From contig CAWBPR010000013.1 in assembly GCA_963790775.1 (NCBI GenBank), positions 124,001-188,000 on the forward strand: DNA of 64,000 bases, read 5' to 3'. The notes under the pieces are model-generated. The model was given only the letters and a program-made list of their open reading frames with translations. It made no database searches and was not told the origin of the DNA. This stretch comes from JASJBU01 sp963790775. GTDB taxonomy: Bacteria; Pseudomonadota; Gammaproteobacteria; Chromatiales; Chromatiaceae. How positions within the stretch are numbered: the stretch's first letter is position 1; each line of letters opens with the position of its first letter. A program made the position numbers and the translations under genes. Shown here piece by piece: positions 52,434-60,435 of the stretch.

Positions 52434-53329
52434 TGTCGGCGAGCAAGAAACAAGTTCTGCAGGGTGAACTGCTGTATGACGAACCGCTTGCCCGTTATAC
52501 CACCTGGCGGGTTGGTGGTCCCGCACGTTGTTTGTATAAACCGGCGGATCGCCACGACCTGCAGCTTTTTTTACAGCAACTTGCACCTGATGAACCTTTG
52601 CTCTGGCTGGGATTGGGCAGCAATCTATTGGTCAGGGATGGCGGGTTCAAAGGTACGGTGATAGCGACCCAGGGGCGTCTGAATGAGATTGCAACGCTGA
52701 ATGGTGCGAGGCTCTACGCTGAAGCCGGTGTTGCCTGCGCGAAGGTGGCCCGTACAGCCACCCGAGCCGGACTGTGCGGCATAGAATTTCTGGCCGGTAT
52801 CCCCGGCACCCTGGGTGGGGCCTTGGCGATGAACGCCGGCGCTTTCGGTGGAGAGACATGGCAACGGGTGATACAGGTGGAAACTCTCGACCGTCACGGC
52901 CAGGTGCGTGTGCGCCTGCCGGGAGAGTTTGAGATTGGTTACCGCCAGGTGACCGGTGTACCAGGAGAATGGTTTCTCTCTGCGGAGTTCAGGTTGGAAG
53001 CAGGCGACATCGTAACGGGACAGGATGAGATCAAAGTGCTGTTGGATAAAAGAGCGAGCAGCCAACCGACCCAGCAGCCAAGTTGTGGGTCGGTATTCCG
53101 CAATCCTCCGGGTGACCACGCTGCCCGGTTGATTGAGGCGGCAGGTTTGAAAGGGTTAAGACTGGGTGACGCCCAGGTTTCGGAGAAGCATGCCAACTTC
53201 ATCATCAATACCGGCAATGCAAGTGCTCAGGATATTGAGCAGTTGATCGACGAGGTGCAACACAAAGTCAAACAAATGAGTGGCGTGCAACTGATCCCAG
53301 AAGTGCGCAGGGTAGGGGAAAAAGTTTGA
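52430..53329 (+). CDS. murB: UDP-N-acetylenolpyruvoylglucosamine reductase
   Basis: Reduces UDP-GlcNAc-enolpyruvate to UDP-MurNAc using FAD and NADPH. Type I enzyme of about 299 residues: RYTTWRVGGPARCLY, LLWLGLGSNLLVRDGGF, GIEFLAGIPGTLGGALAMNA, the catalytic Ser in SCGSVFRNPPGDHAA and the end SEKHANFIINTGNASAQDI. ATG 52430 overlaps the murC stop (ATGA), and its stop overlaps ddl. Confidence 0.95.
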   Translation: MMSASKKQVLQGELLYDEPLARYTTWRVGGPARCLYKPADRHDLQLFLQQLAPDEPLLWLGLGSNLLVRDGGFKGTVIATQGRLNEIATLNGARLYAEAGVACAKVARTATRAGLCGIEFLAGIPGTLGGALAMNAGAFGGETWQRVIQVETLDRHGQVRVRLPGEFEIGYRQVTGVPGEWFLSAEFRLEAGDIVTGQDEIKVLLDKRASSQPTQQPSCGSVFRNPPGDHAARLIEAAGLKGLRLGDAQVSEKHANFIINTGNASAQDIEQLIDEVQHKVKQMSGVQLIPEVRRVGEKV

Positions 53330-54262
53330 ATCTGACTGTGAACAAACAGAACTTCGGCAAGGTGGCCGTGCTCATGGGAGGGGATTCATCCGAGCGTGAA
53401 ATTTCTCTGCAGAGCGGTAAGGCTGTACTTGCGGCTCTGCTGCGTCAGGGAGTGGATGCGCATGCTGTCGATGCGGGGCCAGATGTGCTGCAACTGCTTG
53501 ATGAGGATGGCTTTGAACGGGTTTTTATCATCCTGCACGGGCGCGGCGGAGAGGATGGAGTGATACAGGGTGCGCTTGAGCGTATTGGCATGCCCATATA
53601 CCGGAAGCGGTGTGCTGGGCTCAGCTTTGGGAATGGATAAATACCGCACCAAACTACTCTGGCAGGGCGCCGGCCTGCCAACTCCGCAGGCTAAGTTGAT
53701 GACCGAGGCTGCACAACTGGATGAGGCGGTGGAGTTGGGCTTTCCGCTGATGATAAAACCAGCCCATGAGGGCTCCAGTATAGGCATGTCTAAAGTGACA
53801 GACCGAGAGGAGCTGGAAAAGGCGTGGCTTGAAGCCAGGAAGTATGACGACGATGTACTGGCGGAGCGTTGGATTGTGGGCCAGGAGTATACCGTGGCGA
53901 TCCTGGGTGATCAGGCGCTGCCGCTGATCAGGCTGGAGACGCCCAGGGTATTTTATGACTATGCCGCTAAATACCAGTCGGACTCAACCCGGTATCACTG
54001 TCCTTGTGGATTGGATGATCGGCAGGAGACTGAACTGCAGTCACTTGCACTACGCGCCTTCGAGGTGGTTGGCGCTAAGGGTTGGGGAAGAGTGGACTTG
54101 ATGTTGGATGAGGCTGGAGAGCCCTGGCTGATCGAGGTCAATACCGTGCCGGGAATGACGGACCACAGTCTGGTGCCAATGGCTTCGCGCCAGGCGGGCA
54201 TAGGATTTGATGAACTGGTGATGCGCATACTTTCGAGCATTGATTCAGGTGCAGCGGTATGA
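53326..54262 (+). pseudogene. ddl: D-alanine--D-alanine ligase, one-base insertion
   Basis: An ATP-grasp enzyme that makes D-Ala-D-Ala. The first frame (53326-53640) carries KVAVLMGGDSSEREISLQSG, RVFIILHGRGGEDGVIQGAL and GMP, then turns to nonsense and stops. The second frame continues from about 53593 as YTGSGVLGSALGMDKYRTK, with LMIKPAHEGSSIGMSKV and LIEVNTVPGMTDHSLVPMAS to TGA 54260. Removing one C from the CCC at 53593-53595 restores MPYTGSGVLGSALGMDK without any other change. The restored length is about 312 residues, normal. The gene is essential in most bacteria lacking a second ddl, so this may be a base-calling error. Confidence 0.85.
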
Positions 54263-54295
54263 AAAGGACAGCAGCAAAAACCGCTTCCCAGTAAG

Positions 54296-55063
54296 TTGCC
54301 GGACTTTCTACAGTTGTGGGGCTTGGCTCTGATTATGGTGAGTCTGACGATTTTCTTGGTGTCATGGACACTGGGTCGTTTGCATGATCCGAATGTGATG
54401 CCGGTTCGATTGGTCAAAGTGGAAGGCGAATTACGCCACCTGAACACCAAGCGACTGGAAGAGGTGGTCTATGAGGCCGTGGACGGCAGCTTTTTTTCTG
54501 TATCTCTGGCGCAAGTTCGCGCCGAGGTTGAGCGTTTACCCTGGGTTGACAGCGCCAGTGTGCGGCGTGTCTGGCCGGACACCTTGCGTGTGAAGGTAGT
54601 CGAACAACAGGCATTGGCGCGTTGGGGTAAAGACGCGCTGGTGAACAAAAGGGGTGAGATCTTTCAGCCCAGGCCCTTTCCGGAAATTCCAGGTCTGGCG
54701 ATGTTGCAAGGTGATGAACAGGATGCAGTCCTGATCAGCCAGGAGTATCGGAAGATAGAGACGCTCCTGGAGACGGTGGGATTGAAGTTGGAAAAAGTAG
54801 ATGTGGACGCCAGGCAGGCCTGGGTTTTGTGGCTTCAGAACGATCTTGAATTGAATCTGGGACGCAAACAGGTGATGTCCCGGCTCACCCGATTTGTCCG
54901 GCTCTACCCGGGATTGATAGGTGAAGACCGGTTGACATTGAGGAGAGTGGATCTGCGTTACACAAACGGTTTTACGACAAGCTGGGAAGCATTGCCGGAT
55001 TTACAAACCTATGGGGATGACCCTGCAGTGAAGGGTAAAGCGAGCAGGCTCGCAGGAATCTGA
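54296..55063 (+). CDS. ftsQ: Cell division protein FtsQ, apparent frameshift near N-terminus
   Basis: A divisome membrane protein that bridges FtsB/L to the septum. As read from TTG 54296 it has 255 residues: a membrane helix (LQLWGLALIMVSLTIFLVSW), a POTRA domain (VKVEGELRHLNTKRLEEVVY, RLPWVDSASVRRVWPDTLRV) and a beta domain (ARWGKDALVNKRGEIFQPRP). However ATG 54259, which overlaps the ddl stop in the ATGA style used by the whole cluster, opens MKRTAAKTASQ and hits TAA at 54292. Deleting one base there joins it to KLPDFLQLWGLALI, giving the basic cytosolic N-terminus typical of FtsQ. So the true gene is probably 54259-55063 with a one-base insertion near 54292. Confidence 0.85.
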   Translation: MPDFLQLWGLALIMVSLTIFLVSWTLGRLHDPNVMPVRLVKVEGELRHLNTKRLEEVVYEAVDGSFFSVSLAQVRAEVERLPWVDSASVRRVWPDTLRVKVVEQQALARWGKDALVNKRGEIFQPRPFPEIPGLAMLQGDEQDAVLISQEYRKIETLLETVGLKLEKVDVDARQAWVLWLQNDLELNLGRKQVMSRLTRFVRLYPGLIGEDRLTLRRVDLRYTNGFTTSWEALPDLQTYGDDPAVKGKASRLAGI

Positions 55064-56299
55064 ATGACCAAGAAAATTGAAAAGAATCTGATCATCGGGC
55101 TCGATATTGGCACCTCCAAAGTGGTTGCGATCGTCGGTGAGATAAAAATAGATGGCGGGATCGAGATAATCGGTATCGGTTCTCACCCCTCAAGAGGCCT
55201 GAAAAAAGGTGTCGTAGTCAATATCGAGTCAACCGTGCAGTCAATACAGCGTGCTGTGGAAGAGGCTGAGTTGATGGCGGGCTGTGAGATTAATTCGGTG
55301 TTTGCCGGGATTGCCGGCAGCCACATACGCAGTCTCAATTCCCACGGCATAGTGGCGATTCGTGACAAGGAGGTGACCCAGGGGGATGTGGAGCGAGTGA
55401 TCGATGCCGCACGGGCGGTGGCGATTCCGGCGGATCAGAAGATCCTGCATATCCTGCCCCAGGAGTTCATTATCGATGAACAGGAAGGGATAAGAGATCC
55501 GATCGGCATGTCAGGTGTGCGCCTGGAGGCGCGCGTACATATGGTGACTGGCGCAGTAAGCGCAGCCCAGAATATCGTTAAATGTGTACGCCGCTGCGGC
55601 CTGGAGGTGGATGACCTGATCCTGGAACAGCTCGCATCGAGCTATTCAGTGCTGAGCGAAGATGAGAAGGAGCTGGGTGTCTGCCTGGTGGACATTGGCG
55701 GCGGCACTACTGATATGGCGGTGTTCACCGGTGGGGCGATCCGTCACACCGCAGTGATACCGATTGCAGGGGATCAGGTGACAAATGACATTGCAGTGGC
55801 GTTGCGCACTCCCACCCAGCACGCGGAAGAGATAAAGATCAAGTATGCCTGCGCACTGACACAACTGGCTACCAGTGACGAGACGATAGAAGTTCCGAGT
55901 ATTGGTGATCGGCCGCCACGCAGACTTTCCAGGCAGACGCTCGCCGAGGTGGTCGAACCTCGCTACGAGGAGTTGATGACCCTGATTCAGGCGGAACTGC
56001 GACGCAGCGGTTTCGAGAATCTGATTGCCGGAGGGGTGGTGTTGACTGGAGGCAGTTCCAAGATGGAGGGGGTGATCGATCTGGCGGAAGAGGTTTTCCA
56101 TATGCCGGTGCGACTGGGCGTACCCCAGTACGTCAGCGGATTGGTGGATGTGGTGCGTAACCCGATCTACTCCACAGGAGTTGGGTTATTGCTGTTTGGT
56201 CAGAAAAACCAGGGGCGCGGTGGCGCGGAACTGGCCGGGGATAGTGGTTTGAAGGCGGTTTGGGATCGCATGAAAAGTTGGTTTCAAGGTAATTTTTAA
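55064..56299 (+). CDS. ftsA: Cell division protein FtsA
   Basis: An actin-like ATPase that ties the FtsZ ring to the membrane. The 411-residue protein has the phosphate 1 motif IIGLDIGTSKVVAIVGE, the insert with EFIIDEQEGIRDPIGMSGVR, phosphate 2 LVDIGGGTTDMAVFTGG and GGVVLTGGSSKMEGVIDLA. It ends in an amphipathic helix, VWDRMKSWFQGNF. It begins directly after ftsQ (the stop codon ends at 55063). Confidence 0.96.
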   Translation: MTKKIEKNLIIGLDIGTSKVVAIVGEIKIDGGIEIIGIGSHPSRGLKKGVVVNIESTVQSIQRAVEEAELMAGCEINSVFAGIAGSHIRSLNSHGIVAIRDKEVTQGDVERVIDAARAVAIPADQKILHILPQEFIIDEQEGIRDPIGMSGVRLEARVHMVTGAVSAAQNIVKCVRRCGLEVDDLILEQLASSYSVLSEDEKELGVCLVDIGGGTTDMAVFTGGAIRHTAVIPIAGDQVTNDIAVALRTPTQHAEEIKIKYACALTQLATSDETIEVPSIGDRPPRRLSRQTLAEVVEPRYEELMTLIQAELRRSGFENLIAGGVVLTGGSSKMEGVIDLAEEVFHMPVRLGVPQYVSGLVDVVRNPIYSTGVGLLLFGQKNQGRGGAELAGDSGLKAVWDRMKSWFQGNF

Positions 56300-56334
56300 C
56301 AGACTGTTTGGCGCAACAGACGAGGAGATAAACA

Positions 56335-57528
56335 ATGTTTGAACTAATGGATACGCATAGTCAAAATGCAGTGATCAAGGTGATCGGCGTGGGCGGAGGC
56401 GGTGGAAACGCTGTCAATCACATGCTGACAGGGGATATTGAGGGGGTTGATTTTATCTGTGCCAACACGGATGCACAGGCCCTTCGAAACAGTGAAGTAC
56501 GAACCCTTTTGCAATTGGGCTCGGGCATTACCAAGGGTTTGGGCGCAGGTGCTGATCCGGAGGTGGGTAAACAGGCGGCAATGGAAGACCGCGAGCGAAT
56601 CTATGAAGTGCTCGAGGGCGCCGATATGGTTTTCATCACCGCAGGAATGGGTGGTGGCACTGGAACCGGGGCGGCTCCAGTCGTGGCTGAGGTTGCCCGG
56701 GAATTAGGGATTCTGACAGTTGCTGTGGTTACCAAGCCGTTTGGTTTTGAGGGTGGTAGGCGGATGAAGATCGCGGAACAGGGCATGGCGGATTTGAGCC
56801 GCCATGTGGATTCATTGATCACCATCCCAAATGAAAAGCTGCTGGCTGTATTGGGTAAGGATATGAGCCTGCTTGATGCCTTCAAGGCTGCGAATGACGT
56901 ATTGTTGCATGCGGTGCAGGGTATTGCGGAATTGATTACCCGGCCTGGCCTGATCAATGTGGACTTTGCGGATGTAAAGACCGTGATGTCGGAGATGGGT
57001 GCGGCAATGATGGGGTCAGGGGAGGCCTCGGGTGATAATCGAGCCAGAGAAGCGGCGGAAAAGGCGATCCGCAGTCCTCTGCTGGAGGATATCAATCTGG
57101 CGGGCGCCAAGGGTATCCTGGTGAATATTACCGCAGGTCTGAGTCTTGCGATTGGTGAGTTTGACGAAGTTGGCAATACGGTGCGCGAGTTTGCTGACGA
57201 CGATGCGACTGTCGTGGTGGGTACTGTCATCGATCCGGAGATGAAGGACGAGATGAGAGTTACCGTGGTAGCTACCGGTTTGGGTGAACTGGCAGTTGCG
57301 GAGTTGCCGAAGCCGGCTCGCAATGATGCGCCGCCGGTAAAGTTGGTGAATTCTGAAGTTGTGGAACAGGTCGGAGGAAACTATAGTGACCTAGATCGGC
57401 CTACCGTGCTCCGTAATGGTGCGTCCAACAAAAAAGGCGCACCAAATAAGCAATCTTATGATGCTGTTGCCGATGGTAATCTCGATTATCTGGATATACC
57501 CGCATTTTTGCGGCGCCAGGCCGACTAA
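56335..57528 (+). CDS. ftsZ: Cell division GTPase FtsZ
   Basis: The tubulin homologue forming the Z-ring. The 397-residue protein has VIGVGGGGGNAVNHML, NTDAQALRNS, the GTP-binding GMGGGTGTGAAPVVAEVA, VTKPFGFEGGRRM and the C-terminal FtsA/ZipA-binding peptide LDYLDIPAFLRRQAD. A 35-bp gap with AGGAGAT separates it from ftsA, leaving room for a ribosome-binding site of its own. Confidence 0.97.
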   Translation: MFELMDTHSQNAVIKVIGVGGGGGNAVNHMLTGDIEGVDFICANTDAQALRNSEVRTLLQLGSGITKGLGAGADPEVGKQAAMEDRERIYEVLEGADMVFITAGMGGGTGTGAAPVVAEVARELGILTVAVVTKPFGFEGGRRMKIAEQGMADLSRHVDSLITIPNEKLLAVLGKDMSLLDAFKAANDVLLHAVQGIAELITRPGLINVDFADVKTVMSEMGAAMMGSGEASGDNRAREAAEKAIRSPLLEDINLAGAKGILVNITAGLSLAIGEFDEVGNTVREFADDDATVVVGTVIDPEMKDEMRVTVVATGLGELAVAELPKPARNDAPPVKLVNSEVVEQVGGNYSDLDRPTVLRNGASNKKGAPNKQSYDAVADGNLDYLDIPAFLRRQAD

Positions 57529-57744
57529 TTAACTGTATTAGGGGTGCTTTTTAAGTTTTAATCAGGTCTTGAGTTAGTGATGGTGGTTCGTTTTTTGCAT
57601 TGAAAAACCACGACAGGTTCAAGCGTTGTGGGTGCATGATTGGCAAAGGAAGCTTGCGGATTTATCGCATAATTTTTATTGTGTGTTAGCATGCGCGCCT
57701 TTTTTGCTGGTTTTTCAACAATGTTACGGAGATAAGACATAAGG

Positions 57745-58662
57745 ATGATCTGGCAACGTACACTGAAAAATGTGATCCGTGCTACCGGCGTCGGATTGCA
57801 TACCGGGGAAAAGGTCTACCTGACCTTGCGTCCTGCCGCACCGAATACCGGCATCATTTTTCGCAGGGTCGATCTGGAGCCTGCGGTTGAGATTCGTGCG
57901 TGTGCGGAAAATGTGGGAGATACCAGACTTTCAAGTACGCTGGTACAGCATGGGGTCCGGGTCTCAACTGTCGAGCACCTGCTGTCAGCCTTTGCCGGTC
58001 TCGGTATTGATAACGCCTATGTAGATGTGAGTGCGCCCGAGGTGCCGATCATGGATGGCAGTGCTGGGCCTTTTGTCTTTCTGCTGCAGTCCGCTGGGGT
58101 TGAAGAACAGAATGTTGCCAAGCGTTTTATTCGCATCAAACGGAAGATAGAGGTGGAAGAGGGGGACAAACGCGCCTGTTTTGAACCCTTCGATGGTTTT
58201 AAGGTGACTTTTGCAATCGATTTCGATCATCCGGCTTTCAATGAACGGGCTCAGTATGCCAGTGTAGATTTTTCCTCCACCTCTTTTGTAAGGGAAGTGA
58301 GTCGCGCCAGGACCTTTGGTTTTCTCCGGGATATCGAAATGTTACGTCAGAAAGAACTGGCGTTGGGCGGGAGTATGGACAACGCAATTGTTGTGGATGA
58401 CTACCGCATCCTGAACGAAGACGGTTTGCGCTACGAGGATGAGTTCGTCAAACATAAAATTCTGGATGCAATTGGTGACCTTTATCTGCTTGGGCATAGT
58501 CTGATTGGCGCTTTTTCCGGCTATAAATCAGGCCATGCTCTCAACAATAAACTACTGCGGGCGCTGATTCAGGATGAAGATGCTTGGGAAGAGGTAACGT
58601 TCAGCAAGTCGGAAGATGCGCCGATCTCCTACATGACCCCGACTCATCTCGCTACCTCCTGA
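57745..58662 (+). CDS. lpxC: UDP-3-O-acyl-N-acetylglucosamine deacetylase
   Basis: A zinc deacetylase that commits to lipid A synthesis. The 305-residue protein has ATGVGLHTGEKVYLTLRPA, the zinc-ligand region VSTVEHLLSAFAGLGIDNAY, VPIMDGSAGPFVF and the C-terminal His/Asp ligands in FVKHKILDAIGDLYLLGH. It lies 216 bp after ftsZ, the usual end of the gammaproteobacterial dcw cluster. It probably has its own promoter in the AT-rich gap. Confidence 0.97.
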   Translation: MIWQRTLKNVIRATGVGLHTGEKVYLTLRPAAPNTGIIFRRVDLEPAVEIRACAENVGDTRLSSTLVQHGVRVSTVEHLLSAFAGLGIDNAYVDVSAPEVPIMDGSAGPFVFLLQSAGVEEQNVAKRFIRIKRKIEVEEGDKRACFEPFDGFKVTFAIDFDHPAFNERAQYASVDFSSTSFVREVSRARTFGFLRDIEMLRQKELALGGSMDNAIVVDDYRILNEDGLRYEDEFVKHKILDAIGDLYLLGHSLIGAFSGYKSGHALNNKLLRALIQDEDAWEEVTFSKSEDAPISYMTPTHLATS

Positions 58663-58798
58663 ATGCAGCAAATTCCGGATAATCTCGACCTGTAGCCTGT
58701 AGCCGGTCGATCTTTCAGTCTGTAAACCGCGGATTTTCGCGGTCAGTGTAATGTCCTGGGTTGGTTGCGGTGATTTTTTTCAAGTATTTGCTACCGGC

Positions 58799-59230
58799 TT
58801 AATCCAATCCACACTTGCTGAGACGCATCAGCGCATCCCGGAGTTCAGCGTCATCCACAGTCTCTGCGACTGAGCTGAGGAGTTTTGCGTTGGAGGACGA
58901 CATGGGGATGGCTCTCCGGCTTTTTTTTCGCTGGATATGGCGTGTGTTAATGAGTGTGACTTTGACGAGGATACGCCTCACACTGAGGCCGCTTTGTCTA
59001 AGCTGTTGCGTGAGTTTTGGGCTGAGATAGCGTAACCGACTGGCCCATGCGGGAGAGTCAACGAGTAGGATCAAATCACCTTTTTTGAGGACTGTCCATA
59101 CACAGTGCTGGTCCATTGGTTGAGGCAGTAAACTGCGAAGTTGCTTGAGCAGGGCGTCTTGTGCAGCCAGTTTTTCCCCGACTGACGCCAAAGCTTTTCC
59201 CGTATTCAGTAACTTGTGGAGAGGTTTCAC
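58799..59230 (-). CDS. DUF721 (DciA-like) protein
   Basis: A DUF721 protein of about 143 residues if started at GTG 59230 (VKPLHKLLNTGKALASVGEK). The central DUF721 core is CVWTVLKKGDLILLVDSPAW and ASRLRYLSPKLTQQLRQSGL; the C-terminal helix ends DALMRLSKCGLD. DciA proteins load the replicative helicase in many bacteria, and DUF721 genes next to secA and an M23 gene are the standard gammaproteobacterial arrangement. A longer frame to 59374 has no convincing start. It is divergent from the M23 gene. Confidence 0.75.
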   Translation of the reverse strand: MKPLHKLLNTGKALASVGEKLAAQDALLKQLRSLLPQPMDQHCVWTVLKKGDLILLVDSPAWASRLRYLSPKLTQQLRQSGLSVRRILVKVTLINTRHIQRKKSRRAIPMSSSNAKLLSSVAETVDDAELRDALMRLSKCGLD

Positions 59231-59363
59231 GTGATGAAATCCGCCAAATCTGGAAAAATTGGAAGGTATTATATTGACTCTTGTATGTAAAAAAATGTTA
59301 AAGTTTGCGGCCTTGTGTCCGAAATAGTGATTGCTTCCGGTGAATACAATCCTTGGTAAAGTC

Positions 59364-60302
59364 ATGAAGATCATCTACCTGAGGGGAATAGGACAGACTT
59401 GCAGTACCGCAATGCGCTGTTTCTATGTCTCTGTTATTGTAGGTTTTTTTGGTTTCTTTGGTGCCGGAATGTTGTGGCTCGGCTATGCAATGGGAATGGA
59501 CAATGTAGAATTCCCAAAGCATCAACTGGTCTCTTCACTGCGACAGACTTTTGCGCAGGAGAGGCGATTGCTGACAGATGCCGAGCTTAACGCCCAAAGC
59601 AAGATTGATGCACTGGCGATGCGGATTGGCCAGATGCAGTCTCACCTGCTGCGTTTGGATGCGTTGGGTGAGCGCCTGGTTGAGATTGGTCATCTGGATA
59701 AGGGTGAGTTCAGTTTCGAGGAGGTACCTGCAATAGGTGGTCCTGACACGCTCGAGTCAACTACTGGGGACTCAGCAATGCCTGGCTTGCTGAGGGAGCT
59801 TGATCTGCTGCAAGAGATGATCAGCAGTCGGCAGCAGCAATTAAGTCTGATGGAAGACTTAATCATGAATTCCAATCTTGAAGAGACGCTCTATCCAACT
59901 GGCAAACCTATCAATAGGGGCTGGATCTCTTCTTATTACGGTATGCGGAATGATCCCTTTAACGGGAAACGGACGATGCACAAAGGCATGGATTTTGCCG
60001 GAAAAGAGGGCTCGGATGTAGTAGCAGTAGCTGCTGGCGTGGTGACCTGGTCAGAAGAGCGCGATGGCTACGGAAGTCTGGTTGAGATCAACCATGGCAA
60101 GGGTTATGTGACCCGGTACGGTCACAATAAAGAAATTCTAGTAGAGATTGGTGATCGGGTAAAACAGGGACAGGTCATCGGGAAAATGGGCTCCAGTGGC
60201 CGTTCTACGGGTCCACATGTCCACTTTGAGGTCTTGAAGAATGGCAAGACTGTGAACCCGACAAAGTACATTAACGCCAAGCGCGATCAAGAACGCGCCT
60301 GA
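59364..60302 (+). CDS. M23 family metalloendopeptidase
   Basis: An inner-membrane-anchored peptidoglycan endopeptidase or divisome activator of about 312 residues. A membrane helix (CFYVSVIVGFFGFFGAGMLW), a long periplasmic coiled coil, and the M23 (LytM) domain: SYYGMRNDPFNGKRTMHKGM with the first zinc His in MHKGMDF, VTRYGHNKEI and the HVHFEV motif. The zinc site looks complete (HxxxD, HxH), so it may be catalytic rather than an EnvC-type activator. ATG 59364 is preferred. It precedes secA by 133 bp. Confidence 0.88.
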   Translation: MKIIYLRGIGQTCSTAMRCFYVSVIVGFFGFFGAGMLWLGYAMGMDNVEFPKHQLVSSLRQTFAQERRLLTDAELNAQSKIDALAMRIGQMQSHLLRLDALGERLVEIGHLDKGEFSFEEVPAIGGPDTLESTTGDSAMPGLLRELDLLQEMISSRQQQLSLMEDLIMNSNLEETLYPTGKPINRGWISSYYGMRNDPFNGKRTMHKGMDFAGKEGSDVVAVAAGVVTWSEERDGYGSLVEINHGKGYVTRYGHNKEILVEIGDRVKQGQVIGKMGSSGRSTGPHVHFEVLKNGKTVNPTKYINAKRDQERA

Positions 60303-60435
60303 TTTACCCATACAGGCCCTTGAAACAGAGCCTGATGTAGCAGTTTCCCGTTATTCCCTCCCCTCATTCTTCATGTCAAACAGCGGTTAAGGTATGATCG
60401 CCTGATTTCGCTTTATTCACGGAAAACTAACATAG

